Assembly (NCBI GenBank): GCA_900543605.1 | Contig: UQSK01000015.1 | Coordinates: forward strand, 1 to 35,941 | DNA from: an uncultured Collinsella sp. | Lineage (GTDB): Bacteria; Actinomycetota; Coriobacteriia; Coriobacteriales; Coriobacteriaceae | DNA: 35,941 bases | Direction: 5' to 3' | Shown: piece after piece, positions 1 through 8,025 of the stretch | Layout: the number at the start of each line of letters is the position of its first letter | How positions within the stretch are numbered: the stretch's first letter is position 1 | Program-made: the position numbers and the translations under genes | The notes under the pieces: generated by a model | The model's database searches: none | What the model saw: only the letters and a program-made list of their open reading frames with translations | Told to the model about the DNA's origin: nothing

Positions 1-29
1 CGGCAGCGTCAGATGTGTATAAGAGACAG
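1..29. other. Nextera transposase adapter remnant
   Basis: Bases 1-29 match the 3' part of the Illumina Nextera read-1 adapter, ending in the 19-base mosaic end AGATGTGTATAAGAGACAG. This is library-preparation sequence and not genome. It means the window starts at an untrimmed contig end, and the gene that follows is truncated artificially. Confidence 0.97.
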
Positions 30-267
30 CGCCATGGGCATGCGCCACGGCGCAGGCGCGCGCAAACTCGTCGTCGGTAAAACCGTGCGCACTCACACGG
101 GCGTTAAAGCCGCCCAACCCCGCATAGATGGCATCGGCGCCCGCGGCGATGGCCGCAAACATCTGGTCGAGTCCTCCCGCCGGCGCCAGCAGCTCGGGCA
201 GCGCCGCACCGGCAGCATCCAATCCAGTCTCGTATTGTCCGCTCGGCCCCATCGCCCGAATCGCCAT
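30..267 (-). CDS. Peptidase U32 family protein, N-terminal fragment
   Basis: The gene starts at ATG 267, about 8 bases after an AAGGAG Shine-Dalgarno site, and runs off the left edge into the adapter. About 79 residues are visible. Residues 23-56 carry the family's N-terminal signature: PELLAPAGGLDQMFAAIAAG followed by ADAIYAGLGGFNAR. U32 proteins include TrhP/YegQ and RlhA, which work in tRNA or rRNA hydroxylation, and also secreted collagenase-like proteins. The fragment is too short to choose among them. It diverges from the penicillin-binding protein gene with 162 bp between the starts. The truncation is caused by the contig end, not by mutation. Confidence 0.85.
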
Positions 268-429
268 CGGCAAACTCCTTACCAAGGTATGCATTCACTC
301 TGAAAAATGCCGTCTTCCAGCATACACGAGGCCTCGCGCGCCCCGTTTGGTTTATCGTGTAATAACTTATGTCCATCCTGCCCCGACGGCACATCCGCCG
401 TCCGGCACGACATACCTGGAGGTCAATAT

Positions 430-2640
430 ATGGGTCCTCGCCAACGACAGGGACGCAGCCGTTCAAAGACGCATGCCCTGCCCATAATCCTGCTCTCGTT
501 TTTGGGCTTTTTGCTTATCGCGGGCGTGGCATTTGGCATCGGCATGGTCGGCAACGTCAACCGCTGGCTGTCCGATCTGCCCGACTACACCGACGCCAAC
601 GCGTATCTGGTGAGCGAGCCCACCGAGATCGTCGACTGCAACGGCAACAAGATCGCGAGCTTCTACACGCAAAACCGCAAGTCCATCACCAAGGACGAGG
701 TCTCCCCCTACGTGCTGCAGGGCACCGTTGACGTCGAGGACGAGCGCTTCTACGAGCACGGCGGTATCGACCTGTGGGGTATCGCGCGTGCTGCGGTGGC
801 AACCCTCGGCGGCGGGCACGAAGGCGCCTCGACTATCACCCAGCAGCTGGTGCGCAACACCATCCTGCAGGAGGAGCAGTTCGACTCGACCATCGAGCGT
901 AAGGTGCGCGAGGCCTACATCGCCATCAAGATGGAGGACATGTACTCCAAAGACGAGATCCTCATGATGTACCTCAACACCATCTATTACGGTCACGGCG
1001 CCTACGGCATCGAGGCCGCAGCCGAGACCTACCTGTCCAAGAGCGCCGCCGACCTCACCCTGAGCGAGGCCGCGCTGCTCATCGGCCTTCCCAACTCGCC
1101 TTCGCAGTACGACCCCACGGTCAACCCCGACCTGGCACTGTCTCGTCGCAACAAGGTTCTCGACAACATGCTGCGCCTGGGCCACATCACCCAGGAGGAG
1201 CACGATGCCGCACAGGCCGAGCCCATCACCCTCAACGTGACCGAGATTTCGGGCAGCGGCGTCGACGTATACTCGCAGCCCTACTTTGTCGCCTATGTTA
1301 AGCAGCTGCTGGAGCAGGAGTTCTCGACCGACGTGCTCTTTAAGGGCGGCCTGACCGTCAAGACCACCATCGACCCCACGATGCAGCAGGTGGCAGAGAA
1401 TGCCGTCCGCGAGCAGCTCGACACGCTCTCACTCGACGGCCTGGACATGGGCATGGTCGTCGTCGACCCCAAGACCGGCTACATCAAGTGCATGGTGGGC
1501 GGCTATGACTACAACGCCGACGAGAACCACGTAAACCATGCCACGGCCAAGCGTCCCGTCGGCTCCACCTTTAAGGCCTTTACGCTGGCAACTGCCATCC
1601 AAAACGGCATGAACCCCAACGTCACCCTCAACTGCAACTCGCCGCTCAAGGCCAAGGGCACCACGACCGAGGTCCAAAACTACGCCAACCATAGCTATGG
1701 CAACATCACGCTTAAGCAGGCGACGGCATACTCCTCCAACACCGGCTACATCCAGGTGGCGGAAGCCGTCGGCAACAGCAAGATCATCTCGCTCGTCAAA
1801 AAGCTCGGCATCGATCCCGCCAAGGACAACATCGAGGACGTTCCCGTCATGACCCTCGGCACCGGCTCGATCTCGCCGCTCGAGATGGCCGCCGCCTACG
1901 CGACGTTTGCCAACGGCGGCTACTATCGCCAGCCGATCGCCATCACCGAGATTGACTCTCGCACCGGTTCGGTGCTGTACCAGCACACCGACAATCCCTC
2001 ACAGGTACTTACCGAGGGCGAGGCCGCCGCGGTCACCGATGTTCTGTCCGGCGTCATGAAGGGCGGCGGTACGGGTGCTGCCGGCGCCCTGAGCGTCAAC
2101 CAGCCCTATGCCGGCAAGACGGGCACCACCGACAACACCACCAACCTGTGGTTCTGCGGCTATACCCCGCAGCTGGCGTGCGCCCTGTGGACCGGCTATT
2201 CCGCGGGCGAGATTCCCATCCAAAAATACGGCACAGACCTGCTGGGCGACAGCACCAACCTGCCTGTCTTTAAGCGGTTTATGAACACCGTTCTGACCGG
2301 TACCGAGCGCGAGGAGTTTGCGACCGGAACGGCGCCCACCTACAAGAACAACAGCGTCTGGAAGTTCTACGGCACCAACAACACCAAGAAGACGGAGAAC
2401 GACGACAAGGACGAGAACGAGGACGAAGAGGAAACCACAACGACGACGACAACGACGACCACGACCACCGAGACCACGGGCGGCGACACCACCGGCGGCA
2501 CCGGTACGACCGGTGGCTCGACCGGTGGCTCGACGGGCGGCTCCACTGGTGGTTCGACCGGCGGCGATGGCGGCACGCCTACGCCTACGCCTACGCCCAC
2601 TCCCGACCCCTCGCCCACGCCTGACGATACGGTCGGTTAG
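430..2640 (+). CDS. Class A penicillin-binding protein (transglycosylase/transpeptidase)
   Basis: This is a bifunctional cell-wall synthase of 736 aa that polymerises lipid II glycan and cross-links peptide stems at the outer face of the membrane. The start is ATG 430, with CTGGAGG just upstream; an upstream in-frame ATG at 307 has no ribosome site. A basic N-terminus precedes one membrane segment (about residues 18-40). The GT51 domain has the catalytic Glu at about 103 in EDERFYEHGG, then GASTITQQLVRN and the YYGHGAYGIEAAA region. The transpeptidase domain shows SxxK at S379 (STFK), SxN at 435-437 (SSN) and KTG at 563-565. The C-terminus is a low-complexity tail: acidic, then poly-Thr, then STGG repeats, then TP repeats. 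No class-specific accessory domain was recognised. A strong terminator follows. Confidence 0.96.
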   Translation: MGPRQRQGRSRSKTHALPIILLSFLGFLLIAGVAFGIGMVGNVNRWLSDLPDYTDANAYLVSEPTEIVDCNGNKIASFYTQNRKSITKDEVSPYVLQGTVDVEDERFYEHGGIDLWGIARAAVATLGGGHEGASTITQQLVRNTILQEEQFDSTIERKVREAYIAIKMEDMYSKDEILMMYLNTIYYGHGAYGIEAAAETYLSKSAADLTLSEAALLIGLPNSPSQYDPTVNPDLALSRRNKVLDNMLRLGHITQEEHDAAQAEPITLNVTEISGSGVDVYSQPYFVAYVKQLLEQEFSTDVLFKGGLTVKTTIDPTMQQVAENAVREQLDTLSLDGLDMGMVVVDPKTGYIKCMVGGYDYNADENHVNHATAKRPVGSTFKAFTLATAIQNGMNPNVTLNCNSPLKAKGTTTEVQNYANHSYGNITLKQATAYSSNTGYIQVAEAVGNSKIISLVKKLGIDPAKDNIEDVPVMTLGTGSISPLEMAAAYATFANGGYYRQPIAITEIDSRTGSVLYQHTDNPSQVLTEGEAAAVTDVLSGVMKGGGTGAAGALSVNQPYAGKTGTTDNTTNLWFCGYTPQLACALWTGYSAGEIPIQKYGTDLLGDSTNLPVFKRFMNTVLTGTEREEFATGTAPTYKNNSVWKFYGTNNTKKTENDDKDENEDEEETTTTTTTTTTTTETTGGDTTGGTGTTGGSTGGSTGGSTGGSTGGDGGTPTPTPTPTPDPSPTPDDTVG

Positions 2641-2665
2641 AAATTCATCCAGCCATAAGCAACAA

Positions 2666-2705
2666 GGCCCCCGAGCAGCTTATTAAACTGCTCGGGGGCC
2701 TTTTT
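2666..2705 (+). terminator. Rho-independent terminator of the PBP gene
   Basis: A 13-bp perfect stem (GGCCCCCGAGCAG at 2666-2678 with CTGCTCGGGGGCC at 2688-2700) has a 9-base loop and is followed by five T. It lies 26 bases after the PBP stop codon. Confidence 0.93.
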
Positions 2706-2746
2706 AGTTTAAAGCGACCTGATGGGCGATCTTTATACCGGCAGAC

Positions 2747-2780
2747 AAAAAGGGGGTACCGACCAACGTCGATACCCCTT
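2747..2780 (-). terminator. Rho-independent terminator of argR
   Basis: Read on the minus strand, a stem of AAGGGGTATCGAC pairs with TCGGTACCCCC (one G-U and a short mismatch allowed) around GTTGG and runs into a T-run. It lies about 50 bases beyond the argR stop. With the plus-strand terminator beside it, it separates the convergent PBP and argR transcripts. Confidence 0.85.
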
Positions 2781-2829
2781 ACAAGCCACTATGTCAGCGC
2801 GCACAGTGCCGAGCGCACGACCCGCACGC

Positions 2830-3267
2830 CTACTTGCGAGAATTGCTCAGCTTATTGATCAGCGCTTCAAGACGCTCGCCGTCCTCGGCCGTCTGGGCAA
2901 TAACCAAAATCGTATCGTTGCCGGCAAGCGAGCCAAGCACATCGGGCAGCTCTGCCGCATCAACAGCGGCGGCGATGCCGGAAGCCGTACCAGGCTGAGC
3001 CTTGATCATAACCAGATTATCGGTGCGCAGAACGCCCGTTACGAGCTCGGAAACCATACGCTGCAGGTGCAGGTCCTCTGCCAGAACATAGATGCCCTCA
3101 GGGAGCTTACGCAGCCCCATATCGGCAATATCGCGAGAGACAGTCGCCTGCGTGCAATCAAAGCCCATAGCGCGGAGCTCATCGACCAGCACGCGCTGCG
3201 TGCGGACGTCCTTATTGCGCACAATATCTCTAATGGCATCCTGGCGCCCATTGCGTTTTTTAGCCAT
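2830..3267 (-). CDS. argR: Arginine repressor ArgR
   Basis: This is an arginine-responsive hexameric DNA-binding repressor of arginine biosynthesis and an activator of catabolism (family knowledge). It has 145 aa from ATG 3267, with a GGAGAGAGGG ribosome site upstream. A longer in-frame reading starting at 3300 adds 11 residues that lack the family pattern. The N-terminal winged helix-turn-helix includes RQDAIRDIV and TQATVSRDI (about 40-48). The C-terminal arginine-binding/oligomerisation domain includes PGTASGIAAAVD (about 93-104) and GNDTILV. No arginine biosynthesis genes lie in the window, so it stands alone between the PBP and a glycosyltransferase. A small palindrome lies in its promoter region (3301-3315) and may serve autoregulation. 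Confidence 0.95.
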   Translation of the reverse strand: MAKKRNGRQDAIRDIVRNKDVRTQRVLVDELRAMGFDCTQATVSRDIADMGLRKLPEGIYVLAEDLHLQRMVSELVTGVLRTDNLVMIKAQPGTASGIAAAVDAAELPDVLGSLAGNDTILVIAQTAEDGERLEALINKLSNSRK

Positions 3268-3300
3268 ACAAACCCTCTCTCCAAAAGATGGCGGAGACAA

Positions 3301-3315
3301 TCAATCAGTGATTGA
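3301..3315. promoter_or_regulatory. Palindromic operator candidate upstream of argR
   Basis: A perfect 15-base palindrome, TCAATCA-G-TGATTGA, lies 34 bases upstream of the argR ATG in an AT-rich stretch. The location suits autoregulation by ArgR. The half-site resembles but does not clearly match the ARG-box consensus known from E. coli and Bacillus, so the binding protein is an inference. Confidence 0.4.
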
Positions 3316-3355
3316 ATAGTTTAACGCTATTTGAAGGCTTTTGTGTATAAGAACG

Positions 3356-3393
3356 CATTTCGAAACAATTCTATGCAAATTTGTTTCGAAATG
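3356..3393. repeat. 13-bp perfect inverted repeat between argR and the glycosyltransferase gene
   Basis: CATTTCGAAACAA (3356-3368) and TTGTTTCGAAATG (3381-3393) form a perfect inverted repeat around a 12-base spacer. Each arm contains the 8-base palindrome TTTCGAAA, and the two palindromes are 26 bp apart centre to centre. It lies just after the glycosyltransferase stop and about 90 bases before argR. There is no U-tract, so it fits a tandem operator or a processing hairpin better than a terminator. Confidence 0.6.
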
Positions 3394-3399
3394 AGCCGT

Positions 3400-4440
3400 T
3401 TAGGCGGTTTTTGCGCCCGTCCGGTTAAGAAAAGCTGCCAGATGCGTACACATCACGCAGCGCGCGGGCTTGGCGCTGGCGATCGGCCCAAACAACAGAC
3501 CGAGTCCCCGATGGTTATCCTTGAGCGCGGCGACCATCTGACGGGTTCGAGGCGCCTCGAGCATATCACGCATGCGGGCGGAACGCTCGATTGACGACAC
3601 CCCATGCGGGCTCAGACACAAATTCTCGATGCAGGCGACTAGTCCGGCAAAGTAGAACTTCTGGCTTGCCAGCTTGAGCCGACCACCGCTATCTGCTTCC
3701 GAGAGTGAGTCCGCAAGCTCGTCGAGCGCTCGAGTGTCATCGGATATCCTGGCATATATGGTGGGATCAAAAGCATCTGTAAGCTTAGGTGCCACCGCGT
3801 GGAAACAAGCGTCGCCGCAGCCGGACACGAATCGTGCCTGCGAGAGCGCATAAGCCATAAACTCAACCGTACGGTACGCCTTGCCGCGCGACAGGCATGC
3901 CTCAAACAGCGGACGGCTATACATCACGCCAGAGGTCTGAGCGACTAGGCCGCCTAAAATCAACTGAGGCAGCCCGACCACCATCGAAGATTTGCTATCA
4001 ATGGAAATATGAGTAGCATCCAAGACGCGCGAATGGCGCTCTCGATGTGCATCATAGCGGTCGAGCGACACCGTGGGGAACACTATGTCTGCCGCTGAGT
4101 CACACGCGATATCGACCATCTTGGAAAGGGACTGCGGAGCAAACCACTCATCGGCGTTCATAGCGATGATTTGAGAGCCACGCGAGGCAGCAAAACCGGC
4201 ACGAAGACAAGCACCGCGCTTCGCGTCCTCGACGTCAATCAAATCAATATGGATGTCCCTGTCGGCAGCAACTTGAAGCGAATGGCGCACACCGAGCGCA
4301 GCATCGCGGCAAACAACGACAATCTGCAAATCGTAGAGGTCTTGGTTCTGGATACTCTCGAGCGCACGCATCGCATAGCTGGGCGAACCTTCTACCACAA
4401 GGATCACCGAAAGTCGCGGATGCGAGCCACGTCGAACCAA
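3400..4440 (-). CDS. Glycosyltransferase family 2-like protein
   Basis: This 346-aa protein has an N-terminal GT-A fold typical of GT2 enzymes. LSVILVVEGSPSYAMRALES (residues 10-29) is the usual first strand and helix, and DLQIVVVC is the second strand. NADEW near residue 95 occupies the position of the DxD-like nucleotide-sugar/metal motif. The C-terminal 200 residues are not recognised and show no membrane segments, so a cytoplasmic or peripheral location is inferred. The chosen start is TTG 4440, with GAGAGGA about 8 bases upstream; no good ATG is available. The donor sugar and acceptor cannot be told. No polysaccharide genes lie nearby; truA is upstream on the same strand, 161 bp away. 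Confidence 0.72.
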   Translation of the reverse strand: MVRRGSHPRLSVILVVEGSPSYAMRALESIQNQDLYDLQIVVVCRDAALGVRHSLQVAADRDIHIDLIDVEDAKRGACLRAGFAASRGSQIIAMNADEWFAPQSLSKMVDIACDSAADIVFPTVSLDRYDAHRERHSRVLDATHISIDSKSSMVVGLPQLILGGLVAQTSGVMYSRPLFEACLSRGKAYRTVEFMAYALSQARFVSGCGDACFHAVAPKLTDAFDPTIYARISDDTRALDELADSLSEADSGGRLKLASQKFYFAGLVACIENLCLSPHGVSSIERSARMRDMLEAPRTRQMVAALKDNHRGLGLLFGPIASAKPARCVMCTHLAAFLNRTGAKTA

Positions 4441-4601
4441 GTTATCCGTCCTCTCGACAGCAATGAATCAAACCGTGGTTCATGGTACACCCCGACAATA
4501 AAAGCAATTAGACACCGGTTGTATTGCACGCCAAGAACAGATGTTGCACACGCGCAGCCCACAGATGACGGGTGTCGACGCACGACGCGTCGAGCCCTCC
4601 C

Positions 4602-5426
4602 CTAGTCGAGCACGACGAGCTCGGCGGGATCGTAATCCACGCCCATAAACGTAAGGCCGCAGGCAGGAGCCGTGGGGCCCGCAGCGGTACGGTCGCAAGC
4701 ATCGATGACCTCGCGCATCCACTCGGGTTCACGGCGATGCATGCCAATCTCGACAAGCGTGCCCACGATCGTGCGGACCATCGAATGCAGAAACGCATTG
4801 CCCTCGATGGTAAACGTCAGGATGTCCTCGCCAAACGCAACCTCATGGCCAAACTCGGCACGCATCACGCAGCGATGCGTGGGCTTGCCAACGGCCGAGG
4901 CAACCTTGCAAAAGCTTTTAAAGTCCTGCTCGCCCAGCAGCGCGGGGCAGGCAGCAGACATAGCCTCAACATCCAAGGGATAGCGATGCCACCACACGGC
5001 GCCGCGGGACAGCACGGGGCGCGCATCTCGATCGGCAATGCGATAGGTGTAAGTGCGAGAGCGCGCGTCAAAGCGTGCAGAAAAGCCCTTACGGGCCTTG
5101 TAGACCTCGTTGATGGCGATATCTTTGGGCAGCAGAGCATCCATAGCCCGCAGCCACCTACGGCGCGTACACGCGAGCTCAGCGTCCGTTACGGGCACAC
5201 TGATGTACTGAGCCACGGCATGCACGCCAGCATCGGTACGCCCCGCGCACGTCAGATCGATCGGGCGGCGAAGCAGCGTCTCGATGGCTCGACGCAGCTC
5301 ACCCGCAACCGTCGTCTGTCCCGGCTGCTCGGCAAAGCCGCTATACGACGAGCCATCGTAGGCCACGCGGAAAACGAGCGTTGCATCGAGCTCGGGGGTC
5401 GAATTGAAATCAGACGGCGCAGTCAT
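4602..5426 (-). CDS. truA: tRNA pseudouridine(38-40) synthase TruA
   Basis: TruA isomerises uridines 38-40 in the anticodon arm of many tRNAs. It has 274 aa from ATG 5426, preceded by GGGAG at a good distance; a TTG five codons further upstream has no ribosome site. The active-site Asp is in AGRTDAGVHA (about residues 61-70), preceded by the typical VAYDGSSYSGFAEQPG near the N-terminus. GNAFLHSMVRTIVGTLVEIG near the C-terminus is the second family signature. The gene follows rplQ, its common position at the end of alpha-operon gene strings in Gram-positive bacteria. A strong terminator separates the two, so it probably has its own promoter. Confidence 0.95.
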   Translation of the reverse strand: MTAPSDFNSTPELDATLVFRVAYDGSSYSGFAEQPGQTTVAGELRRAIETLLRRPIDLTCAGRTDAGVHAVAQYISVPVTDAELACTRRRWLRAMDALLPKDIAINEVYKARKGFSARFDARSRTYTYRIADRDARPVLSRGAVWWHRYPLDVEAMSAACPALLGEQDFKSFCKVASAVGKPTHRCVMRAEFGHEVAFGEDILTFTIEGNAFLHSMVRTIVGTLVEIGMHRREPEWMREVIDACDRTAAGPTAPACGLTFMGVDYDPAELVVLD

Positions 5427-5460
5427 GGGCGCTCCCAACAAACTAGCAACGGTATTGCGA

Positions 5461-5492
5461 CAAAAAAAGAGGGGTACGCGAACGTACCCCTC
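5461..5492 (-). terminator. Rho-independent terminator after rplQ
   Basis: On the minus strand a 10-bp perfect stem, GAGGGGTACG/CGTACCCCTC, closed by a TTCG tetraloop is followed by seven T. It ends the ribosomal/rpoA transcript 27 bases after the rplQ stop codon. Confidence 0.95.
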
Positions 5493-5518
5493 GAATATAG
5501 CCTATGCAGACGGAATGT

Positions 5519-5986
5519 CTACTCAGCGGTCTCCTCAGCAGCAGTCTCCTCGACAGCCTCGACCTTCTTGGGAGCAGCGGCCTTCTTGGGGGCCGGAGCA
5601 GCCTTCTTGGCCTTAGGCGTGCAAGGCTCGGTGACGAGCTCCATGATGACGATGGGAGCGTTGTCGCCCTTGCGGTTGCCGAGCTTCATGATGCGGGTGT
5701 AACCGCCGTTGCGGTCCTGCCACATGCCCTGGGCAGCCTTGTCGAAGATCTCGGCAACGAGCTGCTTGTCGCCGAGCTTGGCGATAGCCAGACGACGAGA
5801 GTGCAGGTCGCCCTTCTTGGCCCAAGTGATGATCGGGTCGACGACCGAACGCAGCGCCTTAGCGCGGGTCTCGGTGGTCTTGATGCGGTCGTTCTCGAAG
5901 AGGGCCTTAGCAAGGCTCTTCTTCATGGCCTTGGTGTGGCTCGCATCGGTGCCGAGCTTCAGGCCCTTCTTAACGTTGTGACGCAT
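5519..5986 (-). CDS. rplQ: 50S ribosomal protein L17
   Basis: L17 is a large-subunit protein near the peptide exit tunnel. It has 155 aa from ATG 5986, with GGAGAAAC upstream. The core (residues 1-118) begins MRHNVKKGLKLGTDASHTKA and is of ordinary length. Residues from about 119 onward form an Ala/Lys/Pro-rich and then Glu-rich tail (repeats of KKAA and EE) that is longer than the minimal bacterial L17. It is the last gene of the block and directly follows rpoA, the conserved order. Similar tails occur in other actinobacterial ribosomal proteins; the function of this one is unknown. Confidence 0.97.
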   Translation of the reverse strand: MRHNVKKGLKLGTDASHTKAMKKSLAKALFENDRIKTTETRAKALRSVVDPIITWAKKGDLHSRRLAIAKLGDKQLVAEIFDKAAQGMWQDRNGGYTRIMKLGNRKGDNAPIVIMELVTEPCTPKAKKAAPAPKKAAAPKKVEAVEETAAEETAE

Positions 5987-6016
5987 GGTCTAGTTTCTCC
6001 TCAAATATGCGAAGCA

Positions 6017-6958
6017 TTAAGCCTTCAGGCTCAGGCCCATGGACTCAAGCTTGTCCTTCACTTCCTCGATCGACTTAACACCGAAGTTACGGATGTTGAG
6101 CAGATCGTTCTCCGAGAACTCAACGAGCTGACGGACCGAGTGAATGCTGGCGCGCTTAAGGCAGTTGTAGGAACGGACGGAAAGGTCCAGATCCTCGATC
6201 TGCTTGTCCAGCTCGGCGTTGTCGTTGGTGACCTCGGGAGCGAAGATCGAAGCCTCCTCCTCGACCTCGGGGGTCTCGGCAAGGTTCATAAAGGCGGCCA
6301 TATGCTGGTTGATGATATTGGCAGCCTGGACCACGGCGTCGCGCGGGGCGATGGAGCCGTTGGTCTCGATCTCGAGGACAAGGCGGTCGTAGTCGGTGTG
6401 CTGACCGACACGGCAAGCCTCAACGAGCTTGGCGCAACGGGAAACCGGCGAGTACAGCGAGTCGACGTGGATCACACCGATGGGATCGTTGTCGCGCTTG
6501 TTGGCCTCGCCAGAAACATAGCCGCGGCCATAGCCGATGCGCATGCTCATGGTGAGATGGCCACCCTCGGTGAGCGTAGCGATGTGCTGCTCGGGGTTAA
6601 CCAGCTCAAACTCGGACGGAATAAAGAAGTCCGCACCGGTGACCTCGCAGGGGCCGTCAACCGAGATGGTGGCGGTCGCCTCGTCGGTCGTGCCGAGAGC
6701 CCTGAAGACAAGACCCTTGACATTCAGGACGATGTCGGTGACATCCTCGACCATGTTAGGGATGGTCATGAACTCGTGCTGTGCACCATCGATCTGAATA
6801 GCCTCGACGGCGGCACCCTCGAGCGAGGACAGAAGTACGCGACGAAGGGAGTTACCCAGCGTATCGCCGTAGCCACGCTCGAGCGGCTCGACGGAGACAC
6901 GAGCAGACGTCTCGTTGATCTCTTCGACCTGAACCTGAGGCCTAATGAATTCTGACAT
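6017..6958 (-). CDS. rpoA: RNA polymerase alpha subunit
   Basis: The alpha subunit dimerises to nucleate RNA polymerase assembly and contacts activators and UP elements through its C-terminal domain. It has 313 aa, the normal length, from ATG 6958 with CTGGAGG upstream. The alpha-NTD includes PLERGYGDTLGNSLRRVLLS (about 26-45) and the usual dimer core to about 230. A short acidic linker leads to the alpha-CTD (about 245-305), with CLKRASIHSVRQLVEFSE and LLNIRNFGVKSIEEVK. It lies between rpsD and rplQ as usual. Confidence 0.98.
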   Translation of the reverse strand: MSEFIRPQVQVEEINETSARVSVEPLERGYGDTLGNSLRRVLLSSLEGAAVEAIQIDGAQHEFMTIPNMVEDVTDIVLNVKGLVFRALGTTDEATATISVDGPCEVTGADFFIPSEFELVNPEQHIATLTEGGHLTMSMRIGYGRGYVSGEANKRDNDPIGVIHVDSLYSPVSRCAKLVEACRVGQHTDYDRLVLEIETNGSIAPRDAVVQAANIINQHMAAFMNLAETPEVEEEASIFAPEVTNDNAELDKQIEDLDLSVRSYNCLKRASIHSVRQLVEFSENDLLNIRNFGVKSIEEVKDKLESMGLSLKA

Positions 6959-6990
6959 GTATTACCTCCAGCCTCAGCAGCCCGGATGGA

Positions 6991-7587
6991 CTACTTAGAG
7001 TAGAGCTCGACGATGAGCTGCTCGTTGATATCACCGCTGATCTGCTCACGCGTCGGCAGAGCGAGCACGTTACCAGACAGCTTCTCGATATCGACCTCGA
7101 GCCAGCCAGGGACCTCAAAGCGCTCGGAGGAAATCAGGGCCTCCTTGATGGGGAGGAGGTCACGGAACTTCTCGCCGACAGCGACGACGTCGCCGGCCTT
7201 GACGCGGTAGGACGGGATGTCCACGCGCTTGCCGTTCACGGTGAAGTGACCGTGACGGACGGACTGACGAGCCTCTTTACGGGTGCGGGCGAAGCCGAGA
7301 CGGAAGACGACGTTATCGAGGCGAGACTCAAGGATGATCATGAGGTTCTCACCGGTGACGCCGTTCATCTTACGGGCCTTGTTGAAGTAGCCGTGGAACT
7401 GCTTCTCCAGAACGCCATAGATGAACTTGACCTTCTGCTTCTCGCGCAGCTGCATGCCGTACTCAGATTCCTTGCGACGGCGCTTGGGCTGACGGATAGA
7501 TTCCTTCTTGCTGCTGTAACCGAGCTCAGCGGGATCGATCCCGAGCTGACGGCAGCGCTTAAGAACAGGAGTCCTGTCGATTGCCAT
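6991..7587 (-). CDS. rpsD: 30S ribosomal protein S4
   Basis: S4 nucleates assembly of the 16S 5' domain and, in many bacteria, represses its own operon by binding the leader mRNA. It has 198 aa from ATG 7587. The N-terminus lacks the four-Cys zinc motif of some S4 proteins (a single Cys at position 12), so this is the zinc-free form. The S4 RNA-binding domain spans about 88-150, with SRLDNVVFRLGFARTRKEAR and VRHGHFTVNGKRVDIPSYRV. It lies between rpsK and rpoA. Confidence 0.97.
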   Translation of the reverse strand: MAIDRTPVLKRCRQLGIDPAELGYSSKKESIRQPKRRRKESEYGMQLREKQKVKFIYGVLEKQFHGYFNKARKMNGVTGENLMIILESRLDNVVFRLGFARTRKEARQSVRHGHFTVNGKRVDIPSYRVKAGDVVAVGEKFRDLLPIKEALISSERFEVPGWLEVDIEKLSGNVLALPTREQISGDINEQLIVELYSK

Positions 7588-7606
7588 ATTGATACGATCC
7601 TTTCAG

Positions 7607-8011
7607 TTACACGCGGCGACGCTTCTTGGGGCGGCAGCCGTTGTGCGGAATGGGGGTCTTGTCCTGGATGCTCGAGACCTCGAGGCCAGCAGCCTGGAGG
7701 GAGCGGATGGCGGTCTCACGACCGGAGCCGGGGCCCTTGACGAAGACGGAAACCTTCTTCATGCCGTGCTCCATGGCCTGCTTGGCAGCAGCCTCGGCAG
7801 CCATCTGGGCAGCGAACGGCGTGGACTTACGGGAGCCCTTGAAGCCCACCTGGCCAGCCGACTTCCAGGAAATGACGTTGCCCTGGGGATCGGTGATCGA
7901 AACGATCGTGTTGTTGAACGTAGAACGAATGTGAGCCTGGCCCACGGAAATGTTCTTACGGTCCGCGCGCTTCAGACGGGCAGCGCGAACGTTCTTCTTA
8001 GCAGTAGCCAT
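7607..8011 (-). CDS. rpsK: 30S ribosomal protein S11
   Basis: S11 is a platform protein of the small subunit. It has 134 aa from ATG 8011. Family landmarks are AHIRSTFNNTIVSITDPQGN (about 27-46), AAQMAAEAAAKQAMEHGMK and the C-terminal PHNGCRPKKRRRV. It lies 14 bases downstream of rpsM and 19 bases upstream of rpsD, within one transcript. Confidence 0.98.
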   Translation of the reverse strand: MATAKKNVRAARLKRADRKNISVGQAHIRSTFNNTIVSITDPQGNVISWKSAGQVGFKGSRKSTPFAAQMAAEAAAKQAMEHGMKKVSVFVKGPGSGRETAIRSLQAAGLEVSSIQDKTPIPHNGCRPKKRRRV

Positions 8012-8025
8012 CTATCTAGCGCTCC

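Noticed and set aside
307..429. Upstream start for the PBP, adding 41 residues
   Set aside because: No Shine-Dalgarno site, and the added segment is not membrane-like. ATG 430 has a good ribosome site directly upstream.
3356..3393. Terminator of the glycosyltransferase gene
   Set aside because: The stem is AT-rich and not followed by a T-run; the paired TTTCGAAA dyads fit a protein-binding site better.
4575..4593. Terminator after truA
   Set aside because: TCGACGC/GCGTCGA forms a hairpin but lacks a U-tract and lies beside C-rich sequence, so it is not called.
5504..6955. Long plus-strand open frame opposite rplQ and rpoA
   Set aside because: It is a shadow of two certain genes; the Leu/Val/Asp-rich translation is typical of antisense to GC-rich coding DNA.
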